Origin: Oscheius sp. JU75
Lineage: Eukaryota > Nematoda > Chromadorea > Rhabditida > Rhabditidae
Assembly: GCA_037178855.1 (NCBI GenBank)
Contig: JASJZC010000006.1
Span: forward strand, 9,342,501-9,406,500
Reading direction: 5' to 3'
Length of the DNA: 64,000 bases
Shown here: piece by piece, positions 33,807 to 46,079 of the stretch
Position numbering within the stretch: position 1 is the first letter of the stretch
Layout of the letters: each line of letters opens with the position of its first letter
The notes under the pieces: model-generated
The model's database searches: none
Told to the model about the DNA's origin: nothing
Seen by the model: the letters and a program-made list of their open reading frames with translations, nothing else
Translations under genes and position numbers: made by a program

Positions 33807-34410
33807 TAAACTATAGTTGCTCAAAATCGTGGCGCAGTCGGTTATAATCCATTTCCAACAAAGAGCGGCATTTTAAAGAACTGTCGCTCTTCCCGCCAAA
33901 AGGCTCACAAATTTTGAAAATTCAGCGCGGGTTTCCCGATTTTTTCTCTTTATTTTAGCCCATTTAGTTGTTTTGACTTTAACATCAATTTTAGTGTCCA
34001 TGGTTGCCGCGACGAAGTATTTAGAGGACCGCGTATTTTCGTATAAAATTCGTATACAAAATATAACGTTTCTTTTGAGCTTCCACACTCCCCGGACGGA
34101 AGATCGTCACTCACGAGACTTTTCTACCTACCTCTGATTGATAAACAACCTCACACGTAACATTTATACTGAGAGTGACAGAGAGACAGAGAAACATAGG
34201 GATAGATGGCCAGAGAGACAGAGACAGAGAGACATAGAGACAGAGAACCAGGGAGACAGGCAAACAAGAGAAACAAAGAAAAACAGAGACTAAGAGACTG
34301 AGAGACAGGGAGAGACAGAGTGACAGAAAGTGGCATAGAGATAGAAGGACAGAATAGTCTATTATGAATGTAACCAGTATAAAAAGTTTTATTTCGGGAA
34401 CTTGTTGACA
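33807..34410. other. Intergenic with GACAGAGA repeat
   Basis: No gene was seen. A GTGGCGCAGTCGGTTATAAT fragment near 33831 resembles a tRNA A-box without a B-box. 34160-34350 is a GAGACAGAGA repeat. Confidence 0.5.
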
Positions 34411-34851
34411 TCACTTTGCATGAAATCCCGTTTTTCTAATCGCATCCTCGAAGGCGAAGCCGGTCAATTCAAAGGCACAGTCGGTAGTGGCCAGATACTC
34501 AACAAAGGGCTTGATCGAGGAGGCAAACTCTCGTCGAGAGGACAGACTACAAGAGTTGTCCATGATGGAAATGTTCCGGAAAGAAAAGGTACTAAACTGA
34601 GAGAGTTTGTGCATGACGATGGCCAGAGACGCGATCCCTTCGTCGTTGAGAAGCTATAAGATTTTTCTGTGATGACTGGAAGGAGAACCAACCTGAGTGC
34701 CGCCGTTCTCTACGGTAATGAACATGATGTTGGCAAAAATCACCATGTTCAGTCGTTCATAGCTCATGTTTATCTTCTCTTGGAAGGACTGAACAAAGGA
34801 ATTGGCATCCGAGCAGGTTCGACGGAACCGAGAGATCGATGTAGGGGTCAT
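34411..34851 (-). CDS. Small unrecognised two-exon protein
   Basis: Exons 34851-34693 and 34653-34411 flank a 39-base intron (GTTGG...TTATAG), giving 133 residues. The protein begins MTPTSISRFRRTCSDANSFV and continues as predicted helices (MSYERLNMVIFANIMFITVE). It ends in a mixed segment, FVEYLATTDCAFELTGFAFE. No known domain is evident. In-frame splicing and balanced composition support coding, but the start could lie upstream. A GACAGAG repeat lies downstream of its stop. Confidence 0.5.
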
Positions 34852-35660
34852 CTCAAATCAATAGAAGTTATATTGTGGAAGTCTACTGTTCTCGCTTGTA
34901 CCGTCTCTCTAACTCGCATTAGAAGTAGTCGGTTGGGAAAGTTTAACTGTCAGCGGCTCTTTTCGGATCCAAAAGGCTATCTTCCAGCTTAGTAATGTTT
35001 TGCAAAATTGTAGAGTAGATCAAAGTACAATTTTATATAACATTGAAAACATGGACGATCATGGCTTGACCATGATAAAGGCTCACATGTCAGAACTGGC
35101 GCGAGGCTTCACTATACCAGTCTACTGATCTCTTCCGTACTATCCTATAAATTCGGTTTCCTAGCCAAGACAGTACGGGCGGGAGACAAGACAGAGATCG
35201 ACGCGCTCCACTTCATGGTTTTATTCCAGTTCAAAGAACAGATCAAGGGCTACAACTTTGCAGAACATAGGAAAGATGTTTGCTCACAGTTTGGAACAAT
35301 GGCAGTGAAATGTGAATTATATAGCACGGGTAAAACGTCTTCCAATGAGGCTAATAAAGAAAAATGCTGCATACCTTTCTAACAATTTTCTGGAAAATCT
35401 TTGGTGGAACGGAATCGGCCAGAGATCGCATTTTTGTTGAAAGAGCGTGGGTGTACTAATCGTGTGTGGGCGTCAGGGGGCGAATATTGATCTGGACCAG
35501 CTGGCTGGCACGTGTTTGACCCCCACATGAGTGCCTACGATATGAAGGAGACAAGAACACCTATATCCCCCAAAAAAACATATTCAGGGCGGTTCCCCGC
35601 AGTCGCATCTCCAGGGTTACGTGAATTCGTGTGGCCCCCTTCCCTGCGACTCGAGCCCCA
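34852..35660. other. Intergenic with two palindromic-repeat copies
   Basis: Diverged copies of the dispersed palindrome lie near 34985-35050 and 35225-35285 (GGGCTACAACTTTGCAGAAC). No gene was supported. The 35512-35904 open frame overlaps the first exon of the next gene in another frame and is not credible. Confidence 0.5.
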
Positions 35661-38600
35661 ATGGCTACCCGTAAAACTCGTGCGGCTAGGGATACTGCAA
35701 AGGATATTATACTCGGTTTGGCGTAAGTTTTTGATCTCTCTGTCTCTCCGTCGTTCTGTCTCGTTGTCACCATTAATCCGTTTTAGTCCTTCGGGGGCCG
35801 GACCACGTCAGCCAAAAGAAGGGGTCGCCACTCCAAAGGTTGGTTTTCTTTTCCTCTACAGTAGTTTCAATTTATGCGGTTCAGAGACCCAGATCTTTGG
35901 ATAGTCGAGGCTATCCTCTCCCGAGCGCTCTTTACTCAAAGGTTATTAGAGTGTGCGAGCCTTTCCTTCGATATTCAGTTGTCTAATCCTTACACGGGTG
36001 TATGTGGAAGTCGAAAGCTGTGTCTCTTTGTCTCTGTCTATCACAGAGTTGGTCCACAGCTTTCGACTATTGGAGTACGGTATTCCCCTTAACTCATTAT
36101 GTTCTTCTTCCCCAAAAACTGTCATTTTGTTAGGAGGAGCCTGTCCAGCGTCGACCGACAGCCCCCGTCCAGCCCACTGTTGTCGTTGATCGTAGGCCGG
36201 ACAACTCGGCCATCCTCGGCTTGCAGTCTCAGTTATCACAGCTCCAGAATGACAATAAGGACCTGATCCGTTCGGAGCAGGTGTCCCAATGCAAGTCTAC
36301 TTACAGCCCAGTTTAGGAGGCACGTCGTCGTCTCGAGGCGAATCAGGATGCATTGCAGCGAAGGCTTTACACCGAGACGAGTTCCAGGAACACTGGGGAT
36401 ATTCAAAGACAGCTCGGAGCCATCGATGGCAAAATGCTGGCTATGACAAATGATATCAACGGGCTGAGGAACCAGTTGGATAGGCAGATTCACGATTTGA
36501 TGGCTATAAACAATGAGATCAAGAATAGGCCGGTTGTCGATCCATCGGTAGGTTATACGTTTTTGAAATCGCCGCCAAATTTTTCACAGTAATTTTGAGC
36601 GAATGTATCAAGAAAAAGCCTTCTAAAGGTTTTTATGGCTGCTTGATGTGAGGAAAAAGAATCGAACCCCGAGTCCTTTGCGTCGTCGTCGGAGTCTTAA
36701 CCGACTGCGCTAGTCAAGAGAGGCAGCGCGCGAATTCTGCGGAGCACTGTAGCCTAGACATCACGCAAACATACATCAAAATGTTCAGAAAATAGCCTCC
36801 TCCACGCAACAACTTGACGGAAAACTGCGAGACTTGCATGGTCAACTAATGCAGCTGAAGCAACTCCACGACTTCGAGAAGACGGAGCGTAATAGGGAGG
36901 TCAGACAGCTTGGCGAGAAGATCGGACAGCTTACGGACATCATCCGGCAGCAGGACCAGGACAAGAGGAACATTCTGGAGAACCTATCGAGAAAGGGAGA
37001 CTCGGACAAGGAGAAATTGACAGAAGAGGCGCGAAGACTCGACTCGAAGATAACTCTGATCACTGGAGAGGTGACGAAGAACATGGCTGAGAGTCTGACC
37101 AGGATGAGGGACGAGTTTGGACAGAAAACTGCCGGACTCGAAACGGTACGGACGTGTGAACAAATTGGAGCAAGCTCAAAAATTGGTGCAAACCACAAAA
37201 AAGGCAGAGAAATTTCGCGAGCAAAAGGCCATCACTTTAAGACGGTTTTTTGTTGAATAAACACTTTTTGCGCGCGCCAGGTGCTGCAGAATACAGTAGA
37301 ACCGCCCGCCAATTTTCGCAGCTAAACTCTCGTTTTAAATATAGACAGAAGATCTTTAAGGCGATCCGAATGCAGGCAGAGAACATGGCCGAAATGGACA
37401 GGGAGCAGAGACTCCGGTGGGAGGCGGAAATGCAAAGGCAGGCCGAGCAGAACGAGAACTTTGCCAAGCAGATCACGGTAACATTTGAACTATTCTAACC
37501 TTTTCTTTAGATGGAAAAGTCGAAAAATAAGGAGCGTTTTCAAAAGGTAAATGAGGCACTGGCTGCCTTAGAACATCATCTGGAGCTGGGGAATAAAAAG
37601 ATGGACAAGATTATGAACTCGGAGATCCAGGCTCGGTATGTCTTACTTATCTGAAGCTTTGAGGTCCCGTTTAGAAACTCGGCATAATGTTAGAGAGACA
37701 GAGAAGCAGAGAGGCAGAGGAACAGAAAAAGGCAGAAATTTTACAGTAACTTGACAGGTGCACAGGGTGAAAGTAAGACAGGCTGTCAAGGTGACAGACT
37801 GGCAGATATTGGTTGATAGATACTCCAACCGACAACCAATCGTTACTCTTGCTTTCAGTCAACTCCACGAGAAGGGTCTCCTCTCGAAGATACAGGAAGT
37901 CGAGAGCAAGCTGCAGAACTATGTCGGTGGGATCAACAAGTCTATCGAGGAGGCCAAAGCTGGTCGGGATGCCAAGGTGCCGAACCTGGACGTGGACGCA
38001 GTAAGTTCTATTACTTATCCTCCCTCGGGACTGGAAGACAATAGTTCAAAAGATTGGTTCAAAACAAGGCCCCTCGTGTGTCACTCTCGGTTAATGCTCA
38101 CTCCATTTTGTCTAATCCTTCATGCGGCAATCACTGCTTCCTCGCTAATAGTCCACCCTCATTTTCTAGCTGCGTCGCGAGATGGAGGCCATCGCTGCTG
38201 ACAAGAACAAGCTCAGCATGGAGGGACTGCTGAAGTTGGAGGAGAAAATGACCAGGGTACAGACAGGTAGACTCTTTTTGAACGAATACGTTGAGAATCA
38301 GGACTGTACCATGAAAAAAAGGACCTCCAGTCGAAAATATCCGGGCTGGGCGATAACGATTCTACTAGGAGGCTACAAAGTCAAATGGGAAAGCTGGACG
38401 CGGTTTCTGTAAGTTTCTCTCTGTCCTTGTGTCTCGGTCTCTCAATCTCTCTGTCTCTCTGTCTCTTTGTCTCCATGAAACGTGCTTTCTAGGGCGATAT
38501 GGACAAGGCTTCCGAGAGAATTCGGGACAAGGTGGAGCGACAGATTCCCCAGGATGTAGGTTATCTTGAGCTATTTTCTACTGTTATTAAAGTTGAACGA

Positions 38601-39020
38601 GCTGTCAGCCAAGGCGGACAATATCAAGCATCAGTTGAATGCGAGGGTTGACAAGGAGGAAGAGGAGAGGTATCATTTTAAATGAAATATATAATGAAAT
38701 TCTAGATATTTGGCCATAAAGGAGCTACAAGAGGCTTTCCAACGTCTACAGGCTAGGAACGGGCCACTCGGCGCCCAGGGAGGATCCATTCAGCGCGATG
38801 TGGATGAATGTAAAACTGCCATCAAGAAGCTGTCAGAATCGGTGACCACTGTCAAGAACGTTCTGGATAAGAAGATTACTGACGAAACGAGAGCTGTGAG
38901 TCTTGGACAGAGAGACAGAGAGAGAAACAGAGGAACTTATGAGATTCCAGAGAGAACGAGACGTCGCTCGACTCAGTGGGCCTGCACCCTCTACTCAACC
39001 AACTCAGTGAAAATGTTTAA
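35661..39020 (+). CDS. Long coiled-coil protein, about 605 residues
   Basis: About 14 exons encode a basic N-terminus (MATRKTRAARDTAKDIILGL), a short Pro/Arg-rich linker (RRPTAPVQPTVVV) and then nearly continuous heptad-type coiled coil. Examples are LQSQLSQLQNDNKDLIRSEQ, REVRQLGEKIGQLTDIIRQQ, RLRWEAEMQRQAEQNENF, LLKLEEKMTRDLQSKISGL and AIKELQEAFQRLQARNG. No head or enzymatic domain is visible. The exons are 35661-35722, 35787-35838, 36134-36280, 36317-36547, 36789-37145, 37349-37477, 37511-37635, 37859-38000, 38170-38256, 38322-38408, 38493-38555, 38593-38669, 38706-38895 and a last exon near 38955-39020 (TSLDSVGLHPLLNQLSENV, stop). The last junction is the least certain. It is a structural or scaffold protein by composition; I do not recognise the orthologue. 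One intron (36548-36788) carries a tRNA-like element. Confidence 0.7.
36658..36718 (-). repeat. tRNA-like sequence
   Basis: On the minus strand, GCGCAGTCGGTTAAGACTCC (A-box) and CTCGGGGTTCGATTC (B-box) are visible. It lies in an intron of the coiled-coil gene and belongs to the same tRNA-derived repeat population as the others here. Confidence 0.5.
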
Positions 39021-39403
39021 CATTGTATCAAAATTGTTCAATGACAGTGGTAAAATCAGTAGAATCCGAAGAAAAATCAAGACAATAGTGAGAAAAAGAT
39101 CTCCGATCACAATTTATTACGCGAAAAGCATCAGAAGATCGTCTTCAATGGCCTCTACGATAAAGATGTACTCGTTTTTGCGGAAATCCTCAAAGTCGAA
39201 TCAAACTATCCAGTGATGAGTCACACGAATCTGACGCAATCTCGAGCAATAAAACACACTGCGAAGCTGTTTTGTTTGTCGGACAGGGGGCAGGGACCTC
39301 AAGTATTCGGAGCAAACGATCAGGTTATGCGTAGCCGTTTCAACGAAACGACTAATCCTGGAAAGGCTGCACCTTGTCTTCTTTATCAGCAGCACAACCA
39401 ACC

Positions 39404-40575
39404 ATGCGTTGTCTTGTTGGGTTCGTTTTTTTCTGTGTCTCCACAGCTCTGGCTGATTGTCCTCCGGGCACAACTCTTCAGTCCTATTTCAATAAGTACA
39501 AATATGTCTTTCTGTTTCAATCTAATCAGTTCCTTCCCAGATGCTATAAATACTACAGCATTCCTCTGCCTTTCCTGGCAGCTGAAAAGCATTGCAATTC
39601 AATCGGTGGAAATTTGGTTGCCGTTGGTAATCAATTTGAAAACAGTTATGTTTCTGCTCTTGCCTCGGATGGTCCGCAGGGAACTTCGCCGAATTTATGG
39701 ATTGGAGCCAATAAGCAAATGTCTTCTACGTGGTCGTGGACCTACGACACACCAATGACTTTTACAAACTGGGCTCCTGGCCAACCGGACTCAAGCAATC
39801 CCTGTGGCTTCCAGAACGGTACTAACTACCTGTGGTTGTAGGAAAATAAAAAAATAAAATAGTTTCATCTTCAGAACTGGAGCCTGTGATACTTATCTGC
39901 CATTTGTCTGTACCGTGGATCCGAACGCACCTGAACCTGGCTATTGTCCTACTACAACCAACTGTTCAGCCGTGGTCACACCCTCGGGTCCCGCTTATAC
40001 CCAGGCTCCAACCAGACCCTCGACATCTTGTCCAGGTAGTGGATGACGAGTAGTTAACAATCCTTTTAGACAATGCCTACTGTTCACCTGGATATATGCT
40101 TTTTATTGGCGACTGCATGTGTTACACGGTAACGACTCTGTCTCTGTAGTTCTGTTTCACTCTGTCTCTTTGTGTCTGTCTCTGTCCCAATGAAAAACAT
40201 TTTGCAGCATACTAATGAAACCCACTACGAAGATCTAAAGACCACATGTGCTAACCTTGGCGGAACTATTTTCAACATCGATACTCCGGAGCTCAATGCT
40301 TTTTTACCCAAAGTGTATGATAGGGTTGCATGGATAGGCCTAGTATGTCAGAACAGTGCCATTAACTCTTGTAGCTGGTTGCTGGATGACTCTGTTCCCA
40401 GTTACACCGATTTCGAAAATATACGGTAGTCTGCTTACATTTTTTTTACGAACTAAACAACGTTTTCAGTCCTGCTGACTATTTCGCTTTGTACTTTATG
40501 CTCGGCAGCCCCGGATGGCTTTCGCTTATAACCTACGAAAACTACTACGTCGTGGGTTTTTGTCAACAACGTTAG
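39404..40575 (+). CDS. clec: Secreted C-type lectin with two CTLD domains
   Basis: A secreted protein of 323 residues. Exons 39404-39831, 39875-40035, 40070-40128, 40208-40425 and 40470-40575 total 972 bases. The signal peptide is MRCLVGFVFFCVSTALA. The first C-type lectin-like domain runs from CYKYYSIPLPFLAAEKHC through GGNLVAV, LWIGA and WSWTYDTPMTFTNWAPGQPD to ACDTYLPFVC. A Thr/Pro linker (YTQAPTRPSTSCP) follows. The second, more diverged domain goes from CYTHTNETHYEDLKTTCANL through GGTIFNI, VAWIGL and SWLLDD to YYVVGFC. The QPD motif in the first domain is the kind linked to galactose binding; the second domain lacks EPN/QPD, so it probably does not bind sugar. Nematode clec genes often act in gut or immune responses. 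The 5' end was duplicated nearby at 41.24 kb. Confidence 0.9.
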
Positions 40576-41737
40576 AAAGTGTGACTAAACTTGAGAAGAT
40601 CAATTTTAGCATCACTCCGATACGGATGAGGAGATGGAAAGAAAGTTTCAGAAAAGTTTATTGGAAAGGAGCCGTTTCTCATTTATTCTTAAATCTTTTA
40701 AAATAAAGGTTTTACCGGAAGATAGAGGGACAAAAAGGGAGCAAAGCCAAATTCAGCGTCACGTTTGGCTCATCGAAAACACCAGAAAATATGAAACAAA
40801 AAATTGCATGCGGAGAGTTATATTACTCAGATTATAAGACAAACACTCTAACAATTCGGCAATGCATGGGAAAAATTTGCGAAACCGGGCGGATGCGCCG
40901 GGGAACAATTGAGAAACTCGCTTGAGAAAAAACTTGGTACAAAACAAAAGGCTCCCGTCAAGCATTTTGAAAATTCGGCGCGAGTTTATAGGGCTGTCGC
41001 TATGTAGTAGTTCTTTTTGCGGTGGCTTTCCGTTGTTTTGGCATTTCTATTGAACACAGGGCTCAAGAAAATCTAATTGAACACAAACCTGAGGAAACCT
41101 TTTTAGTGTTTACCGTTTAGGAGTTTCAAGGACGCTGATCACGAATATGTCCCTTCGTTTCGTTACAAAGCGGGTGAGAATGAGAGACAGGGGCATTACA
41201 GGGATGGGTTGAGCCCAAACGATCACTTGACTCATAACGTTTTCAACGAAACGACTAATCCTGGAAAAGGCTGCACCTTGTCTTTTTTATCAGCAGCACA
41301 ACCAACCATGCGTTGTCTTGTTGGGTTCGTTTACTTCTGTCTCTGGCTGATTATCCTCCAGGCATAACTCGAAAGGATTGAAAGCCTCAGTAAAGTTGAT
41401 TGGAAAGGAGTTGTTTCTCATTCTGTTGAAAAAAGTTTTAAGGGAAAGTACAGAGCGACAGCCAAAATAGTTCTTCCAAACTACCGAAAAGCTCTAATAA
41501 AAGCACCGCGTTACGTAAGTGAATACACAATTGCATACATGAGTTTTTAGGACCGAAGACGGCGTTTTCGAGTCTTCGGCGTCTTCAATTACGTAGCCCT
41601 GTGCATCTATTATTACGGCAATATCTCTCGCAGAATATCAAGTTTTGCTTTTTTACTATTGTTCTTCTTTAAAAAAAACCGAAATATCGTTTGCGGCGAG
41701 TAAATAGTGCCATTTTATGAGTAGTACGACTTTTTTT
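40576..41737. other. Interval downstream of the lectin, containing a lectin relic
   Basis: Apart from the collapsed lectin copy listed separately there is no credible gene. Frames at 40634-40837 and 40759-40965 have no structure. Confidence 0.5.
41236..41440 (+). pseudogene. Collapsed partial duplicate of the C-type lectin gene
   Basis: 41249-41345 repeats the lectin promoter and start (CAACGAAACGACTAATCCTG, then ATGCGTTGTCTTGTTGGGTT) with few changes. The copy breaks soon after the signal peptide (CTGGCTGATTATCCTCCAGG, followed by a stop). It then resumes near 41396 with TTGATTGGAAAGGAGTTGTT, matching the 3' flank of the lectin near 40650 (TTATTGGAAAGGAGCCGTTT). The body of the gene is missing, so this is a tandem duplicate that lost its interior. 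Confidence 0.8.
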
Positions 41738-42079
41738 TTAGCATTCACGATTATTTGTCTCATGTTCTGTCTGAAAGTCAAGTATCTGGTTGTGAGGATG
41801 CGGTGGCAGAGAAGACAGGGGCAGGAGGAATACTGAAATGAATTGAAGTATTTCCATGTCTGTTAGATTACCTTCTGGAGGACTGTACTGCCTGAACTTC
41901 GAGACGATCTGGGGAGCTTGCGTAGCAACTTCATAAACTTTCTTCGAAGTTCTCGTCAGACGAGCGGCTGAGTCAGTAAGAAGAAAGAGACAGAACCAAC
42001 CCAACCAGCTCAAACCCACGAGGACCACCTGGCAAACTGACGATAGCGTTGTAGTTCCTGGAACTTCCAGCAGGATCAT
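41738..42079 (-). CDS. Small single-helix membrane protein
   Basis: Two exons around an intron with GTAATC donor and TTTCAG acceptor (about 38 bases) give roughly 100 residues. The N-terminus MILLEVPGTTTLSSVCQVVL leads into the hydrophobic VLVGLSWLGWFCLFLLT. A basic helix follows (RLTRTSKKVYEVATQAPQIV), then a short polar tail. I do not recognise it. The sequence around its ATG is shared with a locus near 62.1 kb (about 65 bp), so the start may belong to a duplicated segment. Confidence 0.5.
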   Translation of the reverse strand: MILLEVPGTTTLSSVCQVVLVGLSWLGWFCLFLLTDSAARLTRTSKKVYEVATQAPQIVSKFRQYSPPEGNLTDMEILQFISVFLLPLSSLPPHPHNQILDFQTEHETNNREC

Positions 42080-42279
42080 GAAAGCGAGTTCGTGTTGTAT
42101 TGCAATTTGATGTTAGGATAGGATAGGATATTCATTTGCCAGGACAAACACTTCACATCAATGTGAGAGAGAGTACAGTGAGATAGCAGAAGGTAATAGA
42201 TATTATCATATAGGAAAAACTGTGTTTGTAACACTCGAGGCTGTGTCTACTTACTGGGATATCTAATAGCAAACTGCGG

Positions 42280-42425
42280 TGAGAGCTCGCTACAACTTTG
42301 CAGAACATCGGAAACTCGATAAATCATGCCTTGACCTCGAAAACTCTGCGATGTTCTGCAAAGTTGCGGAACAGACCAAGGGCTACATAATTGCAGAACA
42401 TCAAAACTTTCAAACTGCCATTTTG
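42280..42425. repeat. Dispersed palindromic repeat, two adjacent copies
   Basis: A right-half sequence (GCTACAACTTTGCAGAACAT), then a left half (GATGTTCTGCAAAGTTGCGG), then another right half (ATTGCAGAACATCAAAACTT). It looks like a nested or tandem insertion. Confidence 0.65.
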
Positions 42426-44059
42426 ACACCAAAATGGCATATTTTATGAGGAGGCTTCCATTAGGACTTTTACGGCATTTCTCTTTGTGCCACGGAATTC
42501 TTTGTTGTGTCCGGCAGGGGTGATTATTCGGCCTAAAACGGGGGGCCCGGTCATGCGCTCCCTATAACTCGACTGCCCTCCGCGAGGTTTCCCCTTCATG
42601 TAAATCAGCTGACCTCTTCTCTGTCTCTCTCTCCTCGTTTTCTAATTTGAGAATCTCTGAGATTCAGCTGCTTCTCCTAGCGTTCGGACGACCTCTATTC
42701 TCGGAACTAGTTCGCTCAAGGTTACTCACAAAGTTCCCTCCTCATGATCTCTTTTCACTCCTCCAGATTCTTTCGAAGTATTGGCGACCTGGCTGCTGCT
42801 ATCACCCACTAGTAATTCATCATTTTTGTGATGACAAGAAGCTAGTTGAAGGTTGTGCTTTGGTGATCACGGTCACATCTTTGAAAATAACATAGATCAG
42901 TCGACCCGAGACATAGAGACAGAGGGCCAGAGGGACAGAGGAACAGAGGGACAAAGACAGAGAAGGACCTTTGAACAGGCAGTGATTACTCATTCGCCAG
43001 GAATTGCCATTGATAGATTCGTTTGCCTTGAAAGACTGTGACGGCGCCATGATCACTTGTTACACCTATCTGCGTCTCCCCTCTGTCTCTTTCATCGAGG
43101 TTACTTTTTCCCAAAACCTCCGTGCCGTACTTTGAGCCCCAAAATGATCGAATGTTCCTCCAAACCATGCGAGGAGGAGACACATTGTAGTCTCTCCATT
43201 CGCGGTCTCAATTGTTTACTTTCTATCCCTGCTCCAATCCTTCTCCTGTTATTTAACACTTTCCACTTTTCAGTTAGCAACAAAACCAATTAAGGGGTCG
43301 AAAGCGTAAATATTGACTGCAAGGCGGAAGCCTTAGTTCTTTCATGCAGATTATTGACTATGAGAAACTTTTTTTGAGCGGAATCCCTGGCTTATCCTCT
43401 TCTCCTTTTCTCCAGGCTCTCAAGTTCAGTCTGATTGAAAGCTGTGGCCCCCGTGTCTAGTTTGCATTTTTGGACTTTCCGATGTTGTGCAAAGTTGTAG
43501 TTCTTGATCTGCTCTACAGCTATTTGAGATTTTGCAGGTCAGCTGTCAAGCTTGAATGCTTTTTTTAATTTAAAGGGCACGAAGAAGCCAAATAAACTGT
43601 TTTCCTCAATAGTCATCAAACACTAATCCTAAGAAAATCTGATAAATCTTCGGCAGGAGACAAAGTGCAGCTAGCCGGGCCAGCTGTTGTCGGCGTCCCC
43701 AGGCTCCCACCCATAAACAACCAATAGACACGTGAGCTTGATCGTTCCTATCTCGTGACGGTTGATCCTCTCTTCCCCTCCAGTTTGTCCGCTCTTTTTG
43801 CACCCGACAGAAAACTAGTTTAGGTAGCTGGCTGGGGGGAAAGAGTTGATCAACTTCCTGGCCACGACCTTGTCCCTTCTCACCAGCCTAATAACTCTCC
43901 AATAGATGGACCCACAGTTTGCATAAAAGGGGGTGGCCCCTTGACCTCGAGGGGTGCCTTCTTTGTCTCATGGGCAGTCATTTACTGCCACACACCTGGT
44001 TCTCAGTTTACTGGTCGGCATCTGTACCGTCTGATTTAGCCAAAGAGTCTCTTCCGTGC

Positions 44060-44590
44060 CATCTTGTTAAGTATTCTCCGGTACCGCCTCGACGGTTCAT
44101 TAGTCCTCTCTGTAGAATATCAAAAATGCTCTCATAGTTCCTGGGCTTTTCGAAGTCCTCTCCCATACCATCTGAGCAGTTTGAAGGCTCCGCGCCAAAT
44201 CTTGACAGTGTCTTCTAAGCCGTCTCAGCAGTAGGAAATTCCCATACCCTGTCGGAGACCAAAAGTTGCTCTCATATCATTTAGACTACTCAAAAATTCT
44301 TCTCCCATTTCATATCGGATGTCAGAATTCTCCTTCGTACGGTCTCGTCAGCCTAAATTTTCTCTTCCGTACCATCGCCAAGCTCAAAAAAATCTCCCAA
44401 ATTATCTTGGCAACCCAAAATTTTTCTGCAATACCGTCTCGAAAGCCCGAAATTATATAGTTTACAATTTCTCTATCCCATACCGTCTCACTAGTTAAAA
44501 TATATTTTCCGTAATGTCTCGAGACCTTCACCAGTCTCTTCTTTACTATTTAGACTGTCAAGGCTTCTCTTCTGTACTGTCTCGGTATTG
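44060..44590 (+). repeat. Highly degenerate tandem repeat, unit about 45-50 bp
   Basis: Variants of TCTTCCGTACCATC, TCCCATACCGTCTC and TACGGTCTCGTCAGCCTAAA recur roughly every 45-50 bases, about ten or more times, with heavy divergence. The unit core reads about CTCTYCCRTACCGTCTCR followed by an A-rich sp acer ending in TTTTC. No coding frame persists through the units. Confidence 0.6.
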
Positions 44591-46079
44591 TCAACTTGAT
44601 CTTTGACCATCCTTGTTGCTCTGAAAGTCGCCCAAATAGCTCCAAAACGGATCTTTTGTCCTCTGCGAGTCAGGCCCGCTTCTCAATTATTTATCGTGTT
44701 GTCGACAGATTTTGTCATCCTCATTCTTAAGTAGTCTAGCACCTAATTATAGCCTTGCTTCAACTGACTGGAGGCAGAAACTTGAGCTTTGTTGCCAAAA
44801 CAAAGTAGTGGTGTTGGCGGCTGCCTGTCGAGACTTTAGTTTCTTGATCATCGCCTGAGCCCATTTCGAAAACCCACCGAAAATTCGAGAGTTGATCTTC
44901 GCAACAGACTCTTCAGGTTGCTATGTACACATTTGGCTTTGGGAGAATACTTCTCTCTGTCTCGCTGCCTATCTATCTCTCTGTCTCTCTGTCCCTGTCT
45001 CTTTATCTCATTGTCTCTCACTAGATCTGGAAGATCTTCTCAGACGTCAGTTCTCTTCAAAGACTCTCCCACGACTGTCCAAATATTGGCAGCTATCCTG
45101 AGTGTAATGTCAGAGGCCAAATAGGACCGATGACCCTCTCCTTTTTGGCTTGGCTCTCTCTCTTTGGCCATATTTCGTGGAAATGGAAGCCAGATCGATC
45201 TCCCCTAGAGTCAATTGGTTTCTTTCACACACTCTGCCACTGTTCAAACAGTTCTCTCTTTATTTGAGGACTCCCTTTTCTACATTACTCAGACTGCGAC
45301 CGATCGCGTGAGTTCGTTCTGAGGACACGTCTTTTGTTTCGCTAATCCTCATGACCGCCGTCTCATGGTAGCAGGTTTCATTTTATGAGTCATATTTGTC
45401 TCTTTTTCTATCTTGTTCCCGATCTCCCAGTTCACATTGTCTATATTAGAGAAAAAAAATGCATGAATGGCCCCATCACTGTCTACATGTCAGTCCTTAT
45501 CAAAATGTACATGCTGCTGGGCTGTACACTTTGTGCCGGTCAGCTGTCGTCCAAGAGTCTTTGGACATGCCCGCCGTTCCACCAATTTACACCTCCCTCT
45601 TTCTTCATTATGTCCGGCTTGATGTCGAAATCTATTCAATTGCTCATAAGCTGGAAGACTGGTCAGTCCGTACCTCCGCGTACTCTTATCAGAACTGTCC
45701 ATTTGACTATCGGCTCCTCCTCGTGGCCCCTGGTGTCCGTCTGCAGAAGCTCATTTCGATCTCTGTCAAACTTTTTCGAAACTTTCCTTCAAAAATTTCG
45801 AGCAATTAATGGAAGATAATTAAGGAAAGCAACAGAACATAGAAGAGGATTTCCCTTACAGCGACGCTCCTCCACGGACGGCTGAATCTACTGACCTCTC
45901 TACTAGGACAACTGACTTGTGAGTCCTGTTTTCCTATTTTCTTTTAGGGGACCACCAAACATGTCGTCAGGGCTGTTTATATGTTTGAAAAGCGGCGCTG
46001 ATAACTCATTCATTCTCTTTGCCCCTCAATTTACAGCTTTTACACGAGTGCCTCCTGAACAGTGGCGTTATCTGGCTCC

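Noticed and set aside
39063-39330. Possible extension of the coiled-coil gene (NPKKNQDNSEKKISDHNLLR frame)
   Set aside because: It runs into the lectin promoter and coding region; an earlier exon ending NQLSENV with a stop at 39020 gives a cleaner end. Not fully excluded.
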